DNA of 64,000 nt, taken from contig NZ_FNQK01000002.1 in NCBI RefSeq assembly GCF_900107625.1, forward strand, positions 210,864 to 274,863, written 5' to 3'. Both the position numbers and the translations under genes were made by a program. This document shows positions 9,113-16,807 of the stretch, one piece after another; the stretch's first letter is position 1, and each line of letters opens with the position of its first letter. The stretch comes from Bizionia paragorgiae. Its GTDB lineage: Bacteria > Bacteroidota > Bacteroidia > Flavobacteriales > Flavobacteriaceae. The notes beneath the pieces were generated by a model. That model did no database searches, was not told the DNA's origin, and saw only the letters and a program-made list of their open reading frames with translations.

Positions 9113-9625
9113 CTATTTTTTGTATTCTTTGTTTAAAGCTTCGATTACAATATTGGTTAAATCATTCTCTTCAGAACCATAAAGAACTGTAGCAGCGACT
9201 TCGCTAGTACCAAGAATATAAGTATAACCATTTGCTTTACCGTAGTCTTTTACAAAGGTCTTTACTCGTGCGATAACACTATCAACATCCGTTCTAAACT
9301 CTTGAGTAATTTGTTGTCTTTCGAATTGTAATTTTTGATCTTGAGCTTGTTTTTTTTGAACTAGAGCTTGGTAATTTTTCTCTTGATTTGCTCTGGACAT
9401 TTTTTCAACATTCTTTTGAAATTCTAAAACTTCTGCTTGAATAGCTTCATCTAAACTATCGGCTTTTGCATTAAACGCATCCTCCTTGATTTTGTATTTA
9501 GCTTCTAAATCTAATTTCTCTTGGATTTCATTAATCACTTTTCCGTTATCGACAAATGCTATCTTTTGTTTCTCACAAGAAGTTAATGCTAAACATGCGA
9601 AAAGGATTACTAAGTAATATTTCAT
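9113..9625 (-). CDS. OmpH/Skp family periplasmic chaperone, lipoprotein form
   Basis: A 170-residue Skp/OmpH-like protein; Skp holds unfolded outer-membrane proteins in the periplasm. The signal peptide ends in a lipobox (LALTSC, Cys17), so this copy is probably membrane-tethered, unlike soluble Skp. The core begins KIAFVDNGKVINE, followed by a long Gln/Lys/Glu-rich coiled coil (about residues 40-110) that would form the tentacle, then a beta return YILGTSEVAATVLYGS. It is a single gene with its own promoter and terminator. Confidence 0.85.
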   Translation of the reverse strand: MKYYLVILFACLALTSCEKQKIAFVDNGKVINEIQEKLDLEAKYKIKEDAFNAKADSLDEAIQAEVLEFQKNVEKMSRANQEKNYQALVQKKQAQDQKLQFERQQITQEFRTDVDSVIARVKTFVKDYGKANGYTYILGTSEVAATVLYGSEENDLTNIVIEALNKEYKK

Positions 9626-9649
9626 TTTATATTTTTTTTAAAGGTTTTG

Positions 9650-9658
9650 GCAAAAGTA
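9650..9658 (-). promoter_or_regulatory. Promoter -7 element for the OmpH-like gene
   Basis: The plus strand GCAAAAGTA is TACTTTTGC on the minus strand, an exact TAnnTTTGC match 24 bases upstream of the ATG. Confidence 0.6.
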
Positions 9659-9854
9659 TAAAAGTACGGCCGACTTTCATTTTTTTAAGCTCATTATACA
9701 TATATAAATAATATTTATATTAAATTTTATTTAAATAAATTAAATCTATTAAAAACCATTAAATTTAAAGGGGTTTAAAGCGGTTTTACATTTTATTCGA
9801 TACACAATACTTAATCAACGGTAAAAACCCCTTAAATCGCTTTAAAATTCGTTT

Positions 9855-10715
9855 TTACCTGTTTTTTATACAGTATATAAGAGAAGAATACTCAGAAGTC
9901 TGTTTTGCTTTACTATTTGAGATCCAACCGCGATAAAAAGCTCTAAACACCTGCCAGGTACTTTTCTTATATTTTTCAGAAAGCAAGCTTACATAATAGG
10001 CATCAAAAACCATTGGCAGTGTTTTTACCACGTCCATTTCTTTTTTACTAAACAATCGACTTATAGCATCTTGAGAGAAGTGCCACAAATGTCTCGGCAC
10101 ATCAAAAGCTGCCCAAAACTGTTTATAATACCTTGCATCATAACTTTTGTAATTAGGCACAGCTACGATTAGCGTACCATCTTTTTTTAATAAACGTTGC
10201 AATACGTTAATATGTTCTTCAAGATTTGGTAAATGTTCTAAAACATGCCACAAGGTAATCACATCAAAACTATGAGAGGTAAATTGATCTAGAGCATCCG
10301 TATTATAAATTTCGATTCCCGTATTTGATTTCGCAATAGCACGCGCTTTATCATCTGGTTCCACTCCGGTTATATTCCATTTATTTTTCTGAGCTTCCGC
10401 TAAAAATGCACCAGTTCCACAACCTATATCTAAAAGCTGTTTTCCGGTTGAAGAACAACTATTAATTAGTTTAACTTTTCGTTTTAATGAAATAGTACGA
10501 ACAGCGTGATATACTTTTTCAAAAAGATTACGTTTCGCATTCGTGTGTGAAATATAATCCTCACTCTTATAATATTCCGGTAATTTATCTTTTGAAGGCT
10601 GCGGATAGGTTTCTAAATAATCCCATTCCTTATTATAAATTAATTGAAAGGTTTCACCAGATACTGTAAAATCTTTGACCGCATTATACAAAGACGCTGT
10701 TTTATTTATTTCCAC
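9855..10715 (-). CDS. Class I SAM-dependent methyltransferase
   Basis: A 286-residue methyltransferase. The Rossmann motif I is LLDIGCGTGAFLAEA (about residues 94-108), motif II has GVEPDDKA, and the motif IV region is FDVITLWHVLEHLP. The region AAFDVPRHLWHFS is typical of the subgroup related to small-molecule, polysaccharide or ubiquinone-type methyltransferases; the substrate cannot be told. The start codon is GTG (MEINKTAS). A TACTTTTG element on the minus strand (10717-10724) lies directly against it, so the start or the leader is uncertain. The 229 bases between this gene and the OmpH-like gene are AT-rich with no coding potential that I can see. Confidence 0.85.
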   Translation of the reverse strand: MEINKTASLYNAVKDFTVSGETFQLIYNKEWDYLETYPQPSKDKLPEYYKSEDYISHTNAKRNLFEKVYHAVRTISLKRKVKLINSCSSTGKQLLDIGCGTGAFLAEAQKNKWNITGVEPDDKARAIAKSNTGIEIYNTDALDQFTSHSFDVITLWHVLEHLPNLEEHINVLQRLLKKDGTLIVAVPNYKSYDARYYKQFWAAFDVPRHLWHFSQDAISRLFSKKEMDVVKTLPMVFDAYYVSLLSEKYKKSTWQVFRAFYRGWISNSKAKQTSEYSSLIYCIKNR

Positions 10716-10739
10716 TCAAAAGTAATTTAGAAAGATAAA

Positions 10740-10771
10740 GTGGGTTGTGTTCCACGTGAAACACAACCCAC
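10740..10771. promoter_or_regulatory. parS-like ParB binding site inside a 32-bp palindrome (3' of mnmG)
   Basis: Positions 10748-10763 read TGTTCCACGTGAAACA, an exact match to the bacterial parS consensus TGTTNCACGTGAAACA. The symmetry continues outwards, giving two 16-base arms (10740-10755 and 10756-10771) with one mismatched pair. The extended hairpin sits 12 bases after the mnmG stop and may double as a weak terminator, although the T-run after it on the minus strand is poor (TTTATCTTTC). ParB binding is inferred from the consensus. Confidence 0.8.
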
Positions 10772-10783
10772 TTGTATAATTAT

Positions 10784-12655
10784 TTAACGACCCATATAAA
10801 CTAATAACACTGAAATATCACTCGGAGAAACACCACTAATTCGCGATGCTTGTGACACGGTTACGGGTTGTATTTTATTTAATTTTTCACGAGCCTCTAA
10901 ACTCATAGATTGCAATTTAGAATAATCAAAATTAGCGGGAATTTTTACATTTTCTAACCTGTTTAATTTATCAGCATTATTCTTTTCCTTATCGATATAA
11001 CCAGAATATTTAACCTGAATTTCTGCTTGCTCGATAACTTCGCTATCCAAATTATTAGAAGTAATATACTCCTCGACCGCATCAAATTGACGCACATCGT
11101 CTATGGTAATATTTGGTCTAGCAAACAACTTAAACATTTTTCCTTGCTGCTTAACTGGAGCAGAATTTTTAGCGATTAAAACAGGATTAGCCTCCTCGGC
11201 TGTTACGCTTGTATTTCTAAAAAATTGGACTAACTTTTCAGAAGCCTCCTGTTTTTCTTCCATACGTTTTAAACGTTTTTCACTAGCTAATCCCAATTCA
11301 TAACCTTTAGGCGTTAATCTGAAATCGGCATTATCTTGACGCAATAAGGTTCTATATTCCGCACGAGAAGTAAACATACGATAAGGCTCTTCAGTACCCT
11401 TGGTAATCAAATCATCTACCAATACACCAATATACGCCTCGTTACGTTGTAATATAAATGGATCGCGTTCTTGAACTTTTAAAGCAGCATTTATACCTGC
11501 CATTAAGCCTTGAGAAGCCGCTTCCTCATACCCTGTTGTACCATTAATCTGACCTGCAAAAAACAAACCATCCACTAACTTCGTCTCTAAAGTGTGCTTT
11601 AATTGTGTTGGCGGAAAGTAATCGTATTCTATAGCATAACCCGGTCTAAAAAATTTGACATTCTCAAAACCAACCACCGAACGTAGAGCTTTAAACTGAA
11701 TATCTTCTGGCAAGGATGTAGAAAACCCATTTATATAATACTCTACCGTATTCCATCCTTCGGGCTCCACAAATAATTGATGACGATCCTTATCTGCAAA
11801 ACGATTAATCTTATCTTCTATAGACGGACAATAGCGTGGTCCTAAACTTTGAATTCTACCATTAAACATCGGCGAACGATCGAAACCTTCACGCAACAAA
11901 TCGTGTACCTTTTCACTGGTATAACTCATATGACAAGAGCGCTGATGCGTTAATGGTTTAGTGACATCTAAATAAGAAAATTTCTCAGGCGAAACATCAC
12001 CTGGTTGTTCAATCATCTTCGAAAAATCTAAAGATCGACCATCAACTCTAGGTGGTGTACCAGTCTTCATTCTACCAGATTCAAACCCCAATTGCACCAA
12101 TTGTTCGGTAATACCGGTAGCCGCTTTTTCACCAGCTCTACCGCCACCAAAATTTTTATCACCAATATGAATCAATCCATTTAAGAACGTTCCATTTGTA
12201 AGAACTACCGTTTTAGATTTAATTTTTAACCCTAAAGAAGTAACTACTCCACACACTTTTCCTCCTTCTACTATCAACCCAGAAACCATTTCCTGATAAA
12301 AATCTAAGTTCTCTGTTTGCTCCAAAAGTAGTCGCCAATCTTCGGCGAAACGCATACGATCACTTTGAACCCTAGGACTCCACATCGCTGGTCCTTTAGA
12401 CTTATTTAGCATTTTAAATTGAATAGCACTCGTATCACTTACAATACCACTGTACCCACCTAATGCATCAATTTCTCTTACAATTTGTCCTTTTGCAATT
12501 CCTCCCATAGCAGGATTACAAGACATTTGGGCAATGTTTTGAAGGTTCATTGTAATCAACAATGTTTTACTCCCCATATTAGCGGCCGAAGCAGCAGCCT
12601 CACTTCCAGCGTGACCAGCTCCAACAACTATAACATCATATTCCTCATTAAACAT
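10784..12655 (-). CDS. mnmG: tRNA uridine-5-carboxymethylaminomethyl(34) synthesis enzyme MnmG
   Basis: An FAD-dependent enzyme that, with MnmE, modifies the wobble uridine of several tRNAs. At 623 residues it is the normal length. The FAD dinucleotide fold is at the N-terminus (DVIVVGAGHAGSEAAASAA). Family signatures include CNPAMGGIAKGQIVREIDA with the conserved Cys, KTGTPPRVDGRS and GQINGTTGYEEAASQG. The C-terminal helical domain ends in VSPSDISVLLVYMGR. The gene is framed by two parS-like sites, one in its 5' leader (12679-12694) and one just after the stop. A -7 promoter element lies at 12719-12727. Confidence 0.97.
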   Translation of the reverse strand: MFNEEYDVIVVGAGHAGSEAAASAANMGSKTLLITMNLQNIAQMSCNPAMGGIAKGQIVREIDALGGYSGIVSDTSAIQFKMLNKSKGPAMWSPRVQSDRMRFAEDWRLLLEQTENLDFYQEMVSGLIVEGGKVCGVVTSLGLKIKSKTVVLTNGTFLNGLIHIGDKNFGGGRAGEKAATGITEQLVQLGFESGRMKTGTPPRVDGRSLDFSKMIEQPGDVSPEKFSYLDVTKPLTHQRSCHMSYTSEKVHDLLREGFDRSPMFNGRIQSLGPRYCPSIEDKINRFADKDRHQLFVEPEGWNTVEYYINGFSTSLPEDIQFKALRSVVGFENVKFFRPGYAIEYDYFPPTQLKHTLETKLVDGLFFAGQINGTTGYEEAASQGLMAGINAALKVQERDPFILQRNEAYIGVLVDDLITKGTEEPYRMFTSRAEYRTLLRQDNADFRLTPKGYELGLASEKRLKRMEEKQEASEKLVQFFRNTSVTAEEANPVLIAKNSAPVKQQGKMFKLFARPNITIDDVRQFDAVEEYITSNNLDSEVIEQAEIQVKYSGYIDKEKNNADKLNRLENVKIPANFDYSKLQSMSLEAREKLNKIQPVTVSQASRISGVSPSDISVLLVYMGR

Positions 12656-12676
12656 TATCTGTATATTTTATTTTAG

Positions 12677-12696
12677 ATTGTTCCACGTGAAACAAT
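12677..12696. promoter_or_regulatory. parS-like ParB binding site (5' leader of mnmG)
   Basis: Positions 12679-12694 read TGTTCCACGTGAAACA, identical to the site at 10748-10763 and an exact match to TGTTNCACGTGAAACA. The palindrome extends two bases either side (ATTG...CAAT). It lies between the proposed mnmG -7 element and the ATG, so bound ParB could hinder mnmG transcription. Confidence 0.8.
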
Positions 12697-12718
12697 TATC
12701 TAAGGTTATTATATTTTT

Positions 12719-12727
12719 GCAAAGATA
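12719..12727 (-). promoter_or_regulatory. mnmG promoter -7 element
   Basis: The plus strand GCAAAGATA is TATCTTTGC on the minus strand, an exact TAnnTTTGC match. It implies a leader of roughly 55-60 bases that contains the parS-like site. Confidence 0.6.
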
Positions 12728-12743
12728 GGGCGAATTAACGACT

Positions 12744-13154
12744 TTAAACAAGCGCCTTTAAATACGAATCCTCCTTTGCTCTCATCTCTTTAGCTTCCTC
12801 GGAAGTTTTATCTTTATAACCACAAAAATGTAGTAAGCCGTGTACCATCACACGACATAATTCATCATTAAAAGAGACCTCCAAATCTTTGGCATTATCT
12901 GCAACACGTTCAGTAGAAATAAAAATATCACCTTCCAACTGTTTGCCCACAGAATAATCAAAACCGATAACATCGGTAAGCGTATCATGTTCTAAGAATT
13001 CCACGTTCAATTTATGTAGATAATCATCATCACAGAAAATATAATTAATCTCAGAAATAGAACAATTTTCGGCGCTTATAACCGATATTAACCAAGTAGA
13101 TAAACGCCCTTCATTTGATAGGCTAAAATCATTTTCATAATTAAAATGTATCAT
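12744..13154 (-). CDS. ybeY: rRNA maturation RNase YbeY
   Basis: A 136-residue single-strand endoribonuclease involved in 16S rRNA 3' processing and ribosome quality control. The conserved middle DVIGFDYS is followed by GDIFIS and the metal site VMVHGLLHFCGYKD (H105, H109). In Escherichia coli the third ligand is His in HGxLHLxGYDH; here the aligned position is Asp115 (GYKD). I recall this pattern in other Bacteroidota sequences. It lies 93 bases downstream of the DUF4175 gene on the same strand. That gap holds a 10-base direct repeat (AACTAACAAC at 13197 and 13217). Confidence 0.9.
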   Translation of the reverse strand: MIHFNYENDFSLSNEGRLSTWLISVISAENCSISEINYIFCDDDYLHKLNVEFLEHDTLTDVIGFDYSVGKQLEGDIFISTERVADNAKDLEVSFNDELCRVMVHGLLHFCGYKDKTSEEAKEMRAKEDSYLKALV

Positions 13155-13247
13155 GTAATACTATTATAGTTAACAGATGTACTAAAAAAAAAGAAGAACT
13201 AACAACTAGTTTAACAAACTAACAACATATAGTTATAACAGACTAAC

Positions 13248-16200
13248 TTAATCGGTCGTTTGAATTTTAAAATAATTCTGAACCTTTTCCTTATAAATCG
13301 GCTGCAAAGGTAAGGTTTGCTTATTTAAAATTTCGATTGAATTAAAATATTCTTTAGCCTTAGGAATTTGATTCTGTGTTGTATTCTCAAAAGTCTTAGT
13401 ATTGGTATCTGCCTTACGTTTTGTGTCTTGACCTTGTTGAAAAGTAGCATTTTCAAGTTTTAATAACTGATGCTGTAAATTCATCATTTTACTTAATGTT
13501 TGATTGGTAAAACCTTTATTAATCAAATCTAGTTCCACATTTTCCATATCTTTTAAAAGCTGTTTAGCTTCTCTACTTTGTCTTATACCATCCTTCTCCA
13601 AACGGTCTTCTAAAGCCTCGCGAATACGCTGTTGTTCTTGATATATTTGGTATAACTCCCCATTTAAATCTTCATTAAAACCATCTAAACCTTGAGAACC
13701 TTCACCATTTCCCTGACCTTTGCCATCCTTACCACCTTTACCAGACTCACCACCAGTACCATCCTCGCCTGATTTACCCTCCTGTCCCTCTTTTCCAGAT
13801 TCCCCTTCCTTTCCAGGAGTACCTTGCTCCCCAGGCTTTGGACCGTCGCCCTCCTTAGGTTGTCCCTGTTCACCCTTTTTCATACCATCCTTCATCTGCT
13901 CATTCAACTCCTCTTGACTCATAATAATATCCGGTAAAGGCATATCACCAGATCCCTGACCCGGTGAAGGAATCATTTGCATTTGCATAGAATCAAACAT
14001 AGTACTCAACATATTAGCTAAATTATTAGCAGAAGTCACCGCGTACTGTTGAGCAGAAACTCCGTGATAAATATTATTCTCTGCCAACTGATCCAAAGCT
14101 TTATCTACATTAAAATACACCTCGTAAATCTGATTATTAATTTGCTCACTGATTTTTGGCTGACGTAAGGAAAGCGCAAATAAACTATCATCTACATGTT
14201 CAAAATGTGTACGCAAATCTTTCTGTTTTTTTAGATATTTAGCATATTCATTGTGATTGGTTTCGATAGATCGAAAATCATTCATAACAGCTTCTTCATC
14301 AAAAGAAAAAAGCAGCAGATTATCCAAAATCTGTCTCAACATAGTCATATCCTCTTCTAGGCTTTCTTGGCCCGACTGTCCCATTTGCTGTTGCATTTGC
14401 ATACCCATTTCTTTCATCTTCTGAGCAGCATTCTTTTGTTTTTGTTGCGCATTCTTTTGGGACTCTTGCTGTTCTGAAGGTGAGGACTCGGCGTTTTCCT
14501 TTTTTTCTAAAGATTCACTCGCTTGATTTTGTTCTCGCGTTATAGCGGCTTCTTCTTTAGTCTTTCGAGGAAGTTTTAAGGGTTGCTTTAAAGCGGAATT
14601 CTCCTTTTGTAATTGATCCATTTCCTCTTGCAACTGTTTAAACTCGTCATTAAGTTTATCCTGTTTCTCTTTCGTATTATCCTTAGAATCTTTGTTAGAT
14701 AAGGCCTCTTGCTTTTCACCAAGTTTTTGTAATTCCTCTGCTATTTTTTCCATCTTCTTAGATACATAATAACGTTTCGTTAATTCTAAGATCTGCTGTA
14801 AACTTCGTTTTTGACTTTTATTTTGCTTAGATAATTTCTCTATTTTTTCTGAAAGTTCTTCTTTAGAAATTTTGTCTTGAATCTTTTTAAGTTCCTCTAA
14901 AAGTTTTTCATCACGCTTTAACTGTTCTTCATTTTCCTTTAAACGTTCTTTTAAATCCTCTTTAAAAGGATCTTCTTTTTTATTCTCCTTCTGAAAATCA
15001 TCTAAATTATCTTTCAACTTTTTATTAAACTCCTGCATCATCTCTTCTTGTTGCTTTTGTCGTTTAATAAATTGATCTAATTTCTTTTTATCATTAAAAT
15101 TTAATTCCGATTTCTCTTTCTGCGTTTTAGAAAGCTGCTCCAATTCCTTTTGCTGCTTATCAAATTTATCCAAAGCTTTATCTAAACCTTGAATGGTTTC
15201 ATTTTGTTCTTTTAATTGCTTTTGCTCCTCTTCAGATTGTGTTCGCTTTCGGTATGTAAAAACAGAACTTTTAGTACTTTTTGGTCGACGCGACCCATCA
15301 TTATCAAAAACCTCAAAATACAATTCGTAAGCAATACCCTCTTTAATATCAATATCATTAGGAAATGCAGTTATAAATTCAGCATAATTAGAAGCGGCTA
15401 TAGGGATAGACTTCACCTCTTTATTAACCTCATTATCAACAGGATAATACACTAAACGCAGTTTTGATATTCCATAATCATCGCTTGCTTTTCCGTAAAA
15501 ATAAAGCGTTTGTAAATCTAAAGAATCTACTTTAGTTTCAATTGAAAGTTCTGGATATTGGTCCTTAATAACCGCTAGATTAAAAGCTAAATTCTCATAA
15601 TCTTTAAGATTAGAATTACTCGTAGAAATAGAATAATCCAAGCCATTAAATAACTGCTTACTTGCCTGAAACGTTTCTGGATTAACAGCTGTAAAAACTA
15701 ATGTATCACTACTGTATAAGTGCACATTTTCGGTCGCCTTTGTTTGAATTGTCCACGTCACTTTAGTCCCTTGAGGTAACACAGCGTTACCAGAACTTCT
15801 AATCACTTCGTCAGGTTTATTAGTATAACTCGGATAATCTAAAGCCATATCAAAACTCAATAAAGTAGGAACCTCTACCACCTGCAAGGTATAGGGTTTA
15901 GAATACACACCATTAGCATTTAATCTAAACGAAATATCCGATTTAGGCTGCTCGAATACAAACTCGAAAGCCCCACTACCCTGTTGTTTTAAAAAATAGC
16001 TTTCACTATTAAACTCTATTTGGGCAGTTTCTGGAATAACCTCACCATCTGTTTTTACTATCAAGGTAAACGACTGGTTTTCGGTTGTTGTTAACGGATC
16101 GTTTAAAACGTAAAACTGAAAAGGTGCTGGTGCCTCATAAGCTGTTTTATAATTCACGACGCGTTCATAACTATCACTAAACCAATTTAATTTTCCTGAA

Positions 16201-16703
16201 ATAGCAACCGCAATAATAATTACTAACGGAATAGCAGCATATTTTAAATACTTAAGATTTTGTTTAAAATTAACCGCCAATTTGAAGGGAATTGGTGATA
16301 ATTCTTCAGATTTTTGATCAATACTAGCTAAAAGAAGCTCCGACTGTGAATGTTCAGAATGCAATTGTAAAACGTTCAATAGCTTATCGTTCACTTCTGG
16401 AAAGTGATCTCCGATAAGTTTAGAAGCTTCAATTGTGTTAATACCTTGTTTTAGATGAAAAAGTTTAGCTAAAGGCAGGGCGATAAACCGATAAAATAAA
16501 GCAACTTCTACGGCTATAAATAACCAAAATAAAATAGCACGAGACGTTGTATTTAACCACAAAAGTGATTCGATCGAAAGGGTAATTAAAAAATAAAGTA
16601 AGCCGATACTAAAAAATAATATCACGCCTTTAATCAATTCGTTGATATAGTATTTTTTAATAAACTCCTCCAGTTTATTCTGTATGGTTTTAAAAGTACT
16701 CAA
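13248..16703 (-). CDS. DUF4175 family membrane/coiled-coil protein
   Basis: A very large (1151 residues) protein of unknown function found in Bacteroidota. There are two membrane segments near the N-terminus (about residues 22-45 and 54-76) and a third at about 152-172. A beta-rich, probably periplasmic, region follows to about 480. Then come some 350 residues of highly charged coiled coil (Lys/Glu/Gln-rich), a Met/Gln-rich stretch (MKEMGMQMQQQMG), a helical region, and a Gly-rich collagen-like tract (around residues 945-1005, GxxGxx triplets). The C-terminus is helical and Gln/Lys-rich. No catalytic motif is visible. It lies divergent from gltX and upstream of ybeY and mnmG. Confidence 0.75.
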   Translation of the reverse strand: MSTFKTIQNKLEEFIKKYYINELIKGVILFFSIGLLYFLITLSIESLLWLNTTSRAILFWLFIAVEVALFYRFIALPLAKLFHLKQGINTIEASKLIGDHFPEVNDKLLNVLQLHSEHSQSELLLASIDQKSEELSPIPFKLAVNFKQNLKYLKYAAIPLVIIIAVAISGKLNWFSDSYERVVNYKTAYEAPAPFQFYVLNDPLTTTENQSFTLIVKTDGEVIPETAQIEFNSESYFLKQQGSGAFEFVFEQPKSDISFRLNANGVYSKPYTLQVVEVPTLLSFDMALDYPSYTNKPDEVIRSSGNAVLPQGTKVTWTIQTKATENVHLYSSDTLVFTAVNPETFQASKQLFNGLDYSISTSNSNLKDYENLAFNLAVIKDQYPELSIETKVDSLDLQTLYFYGKASDDYGISKLRLVYYPVDNEVNKEVKSIPIAASNYAEFITAFPNDIDIKEGIAYELYFEVFDNDGSRRPKSTKSSVFTYRKRTQSEEEQKQLKEQNETIQGLDKALDKFDKQQKELEQLSKTQKEKSELNFNDKKKLDQFIKRQKQQEEMMQEFNKKLKDNLDDFQKENKKEDPFKEDLKERLKENEEQLKRDEKLLEELKKIQDKISKEELSEKIEKLSKQNKSQKRSLQQILELTKRYYVSKKMEKIAEELQKLGEKQEALSNKDSKDNTKEKQDKLNDEFKQLQEEMDQLQKENSALKQPLKLPRKTKEEAAITREQNQASESLEKKENAESSPSEQQESQKNAQQKQKNAAQKMKEMGMQMQQQMGQSGQESLEEDMTMLRQILDNLLLFSFDEEAVMNDFRSIETNHNEYAKYLKKQKDLRTHFEHVDDSLFALSLRQPKISEQINNQIYEVYFNVDKALDQLAENNIYHGVSAQQYAVTSANNLANMLSTMFDSMQMQMIPSPGQGSGDMPLPDIIMSQEELNEQMKDGMKKGEQGQPKEGDGPKPGEQGTPGKEGESGKEGQEGKSGEDGTGGESGKGGKDGKGQGNGEGSQGLDGFNEDLNGELYQIYQEQQRIREALEDRLEKDGIRQSREAKQLLKDMENVELDLINKGFTNQTLSKMMNLQHQLLKLENATFQQGQDTKRKADTNTKTFENTTQNQIPKAKEYFNSIEILNKQTLPLQPIYKEKVQNYFKIQTTD

Positions 16704-16780
16704 ATCGCCGTTGTTTACTGTGTTTAACTTATAAAACTACAATTTTATTTTTTAGCAAATAAATAATTGCGTGTTAATTG

Positions 16781-16789
16781 TATCTTTGC
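16781..16789 (+). promoter_or_regulatory. gltX promoter -7 element
   Basis: TATCTTTGC is an exact TAnnTTTGC match, 18 bases before the gltX ATG at 16808. No convincing -33 TTG was found at the usual distance. Confidence 0.6.
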
Positions 16790-16807
16790 AGTCTTAAACA
16801 CAAGAAA

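Noticed and set aside
9700..9850. Possible hairpin or repeat (AAGGGG and TTTAAAGCG words) after the methyltransferase gene
   Set aside because: The complementary blocks occur in the wrong order to nest as one hairpin; treated as AT-rich spacer.
13720..13917. Long open frame opposite the collagen-like tract of the DUF4175 gene
   Set aside because: It is a Pro/Ser-rich mirror of the Gly/Lys/Glu-rich coding sequence, with no gene-like start context.
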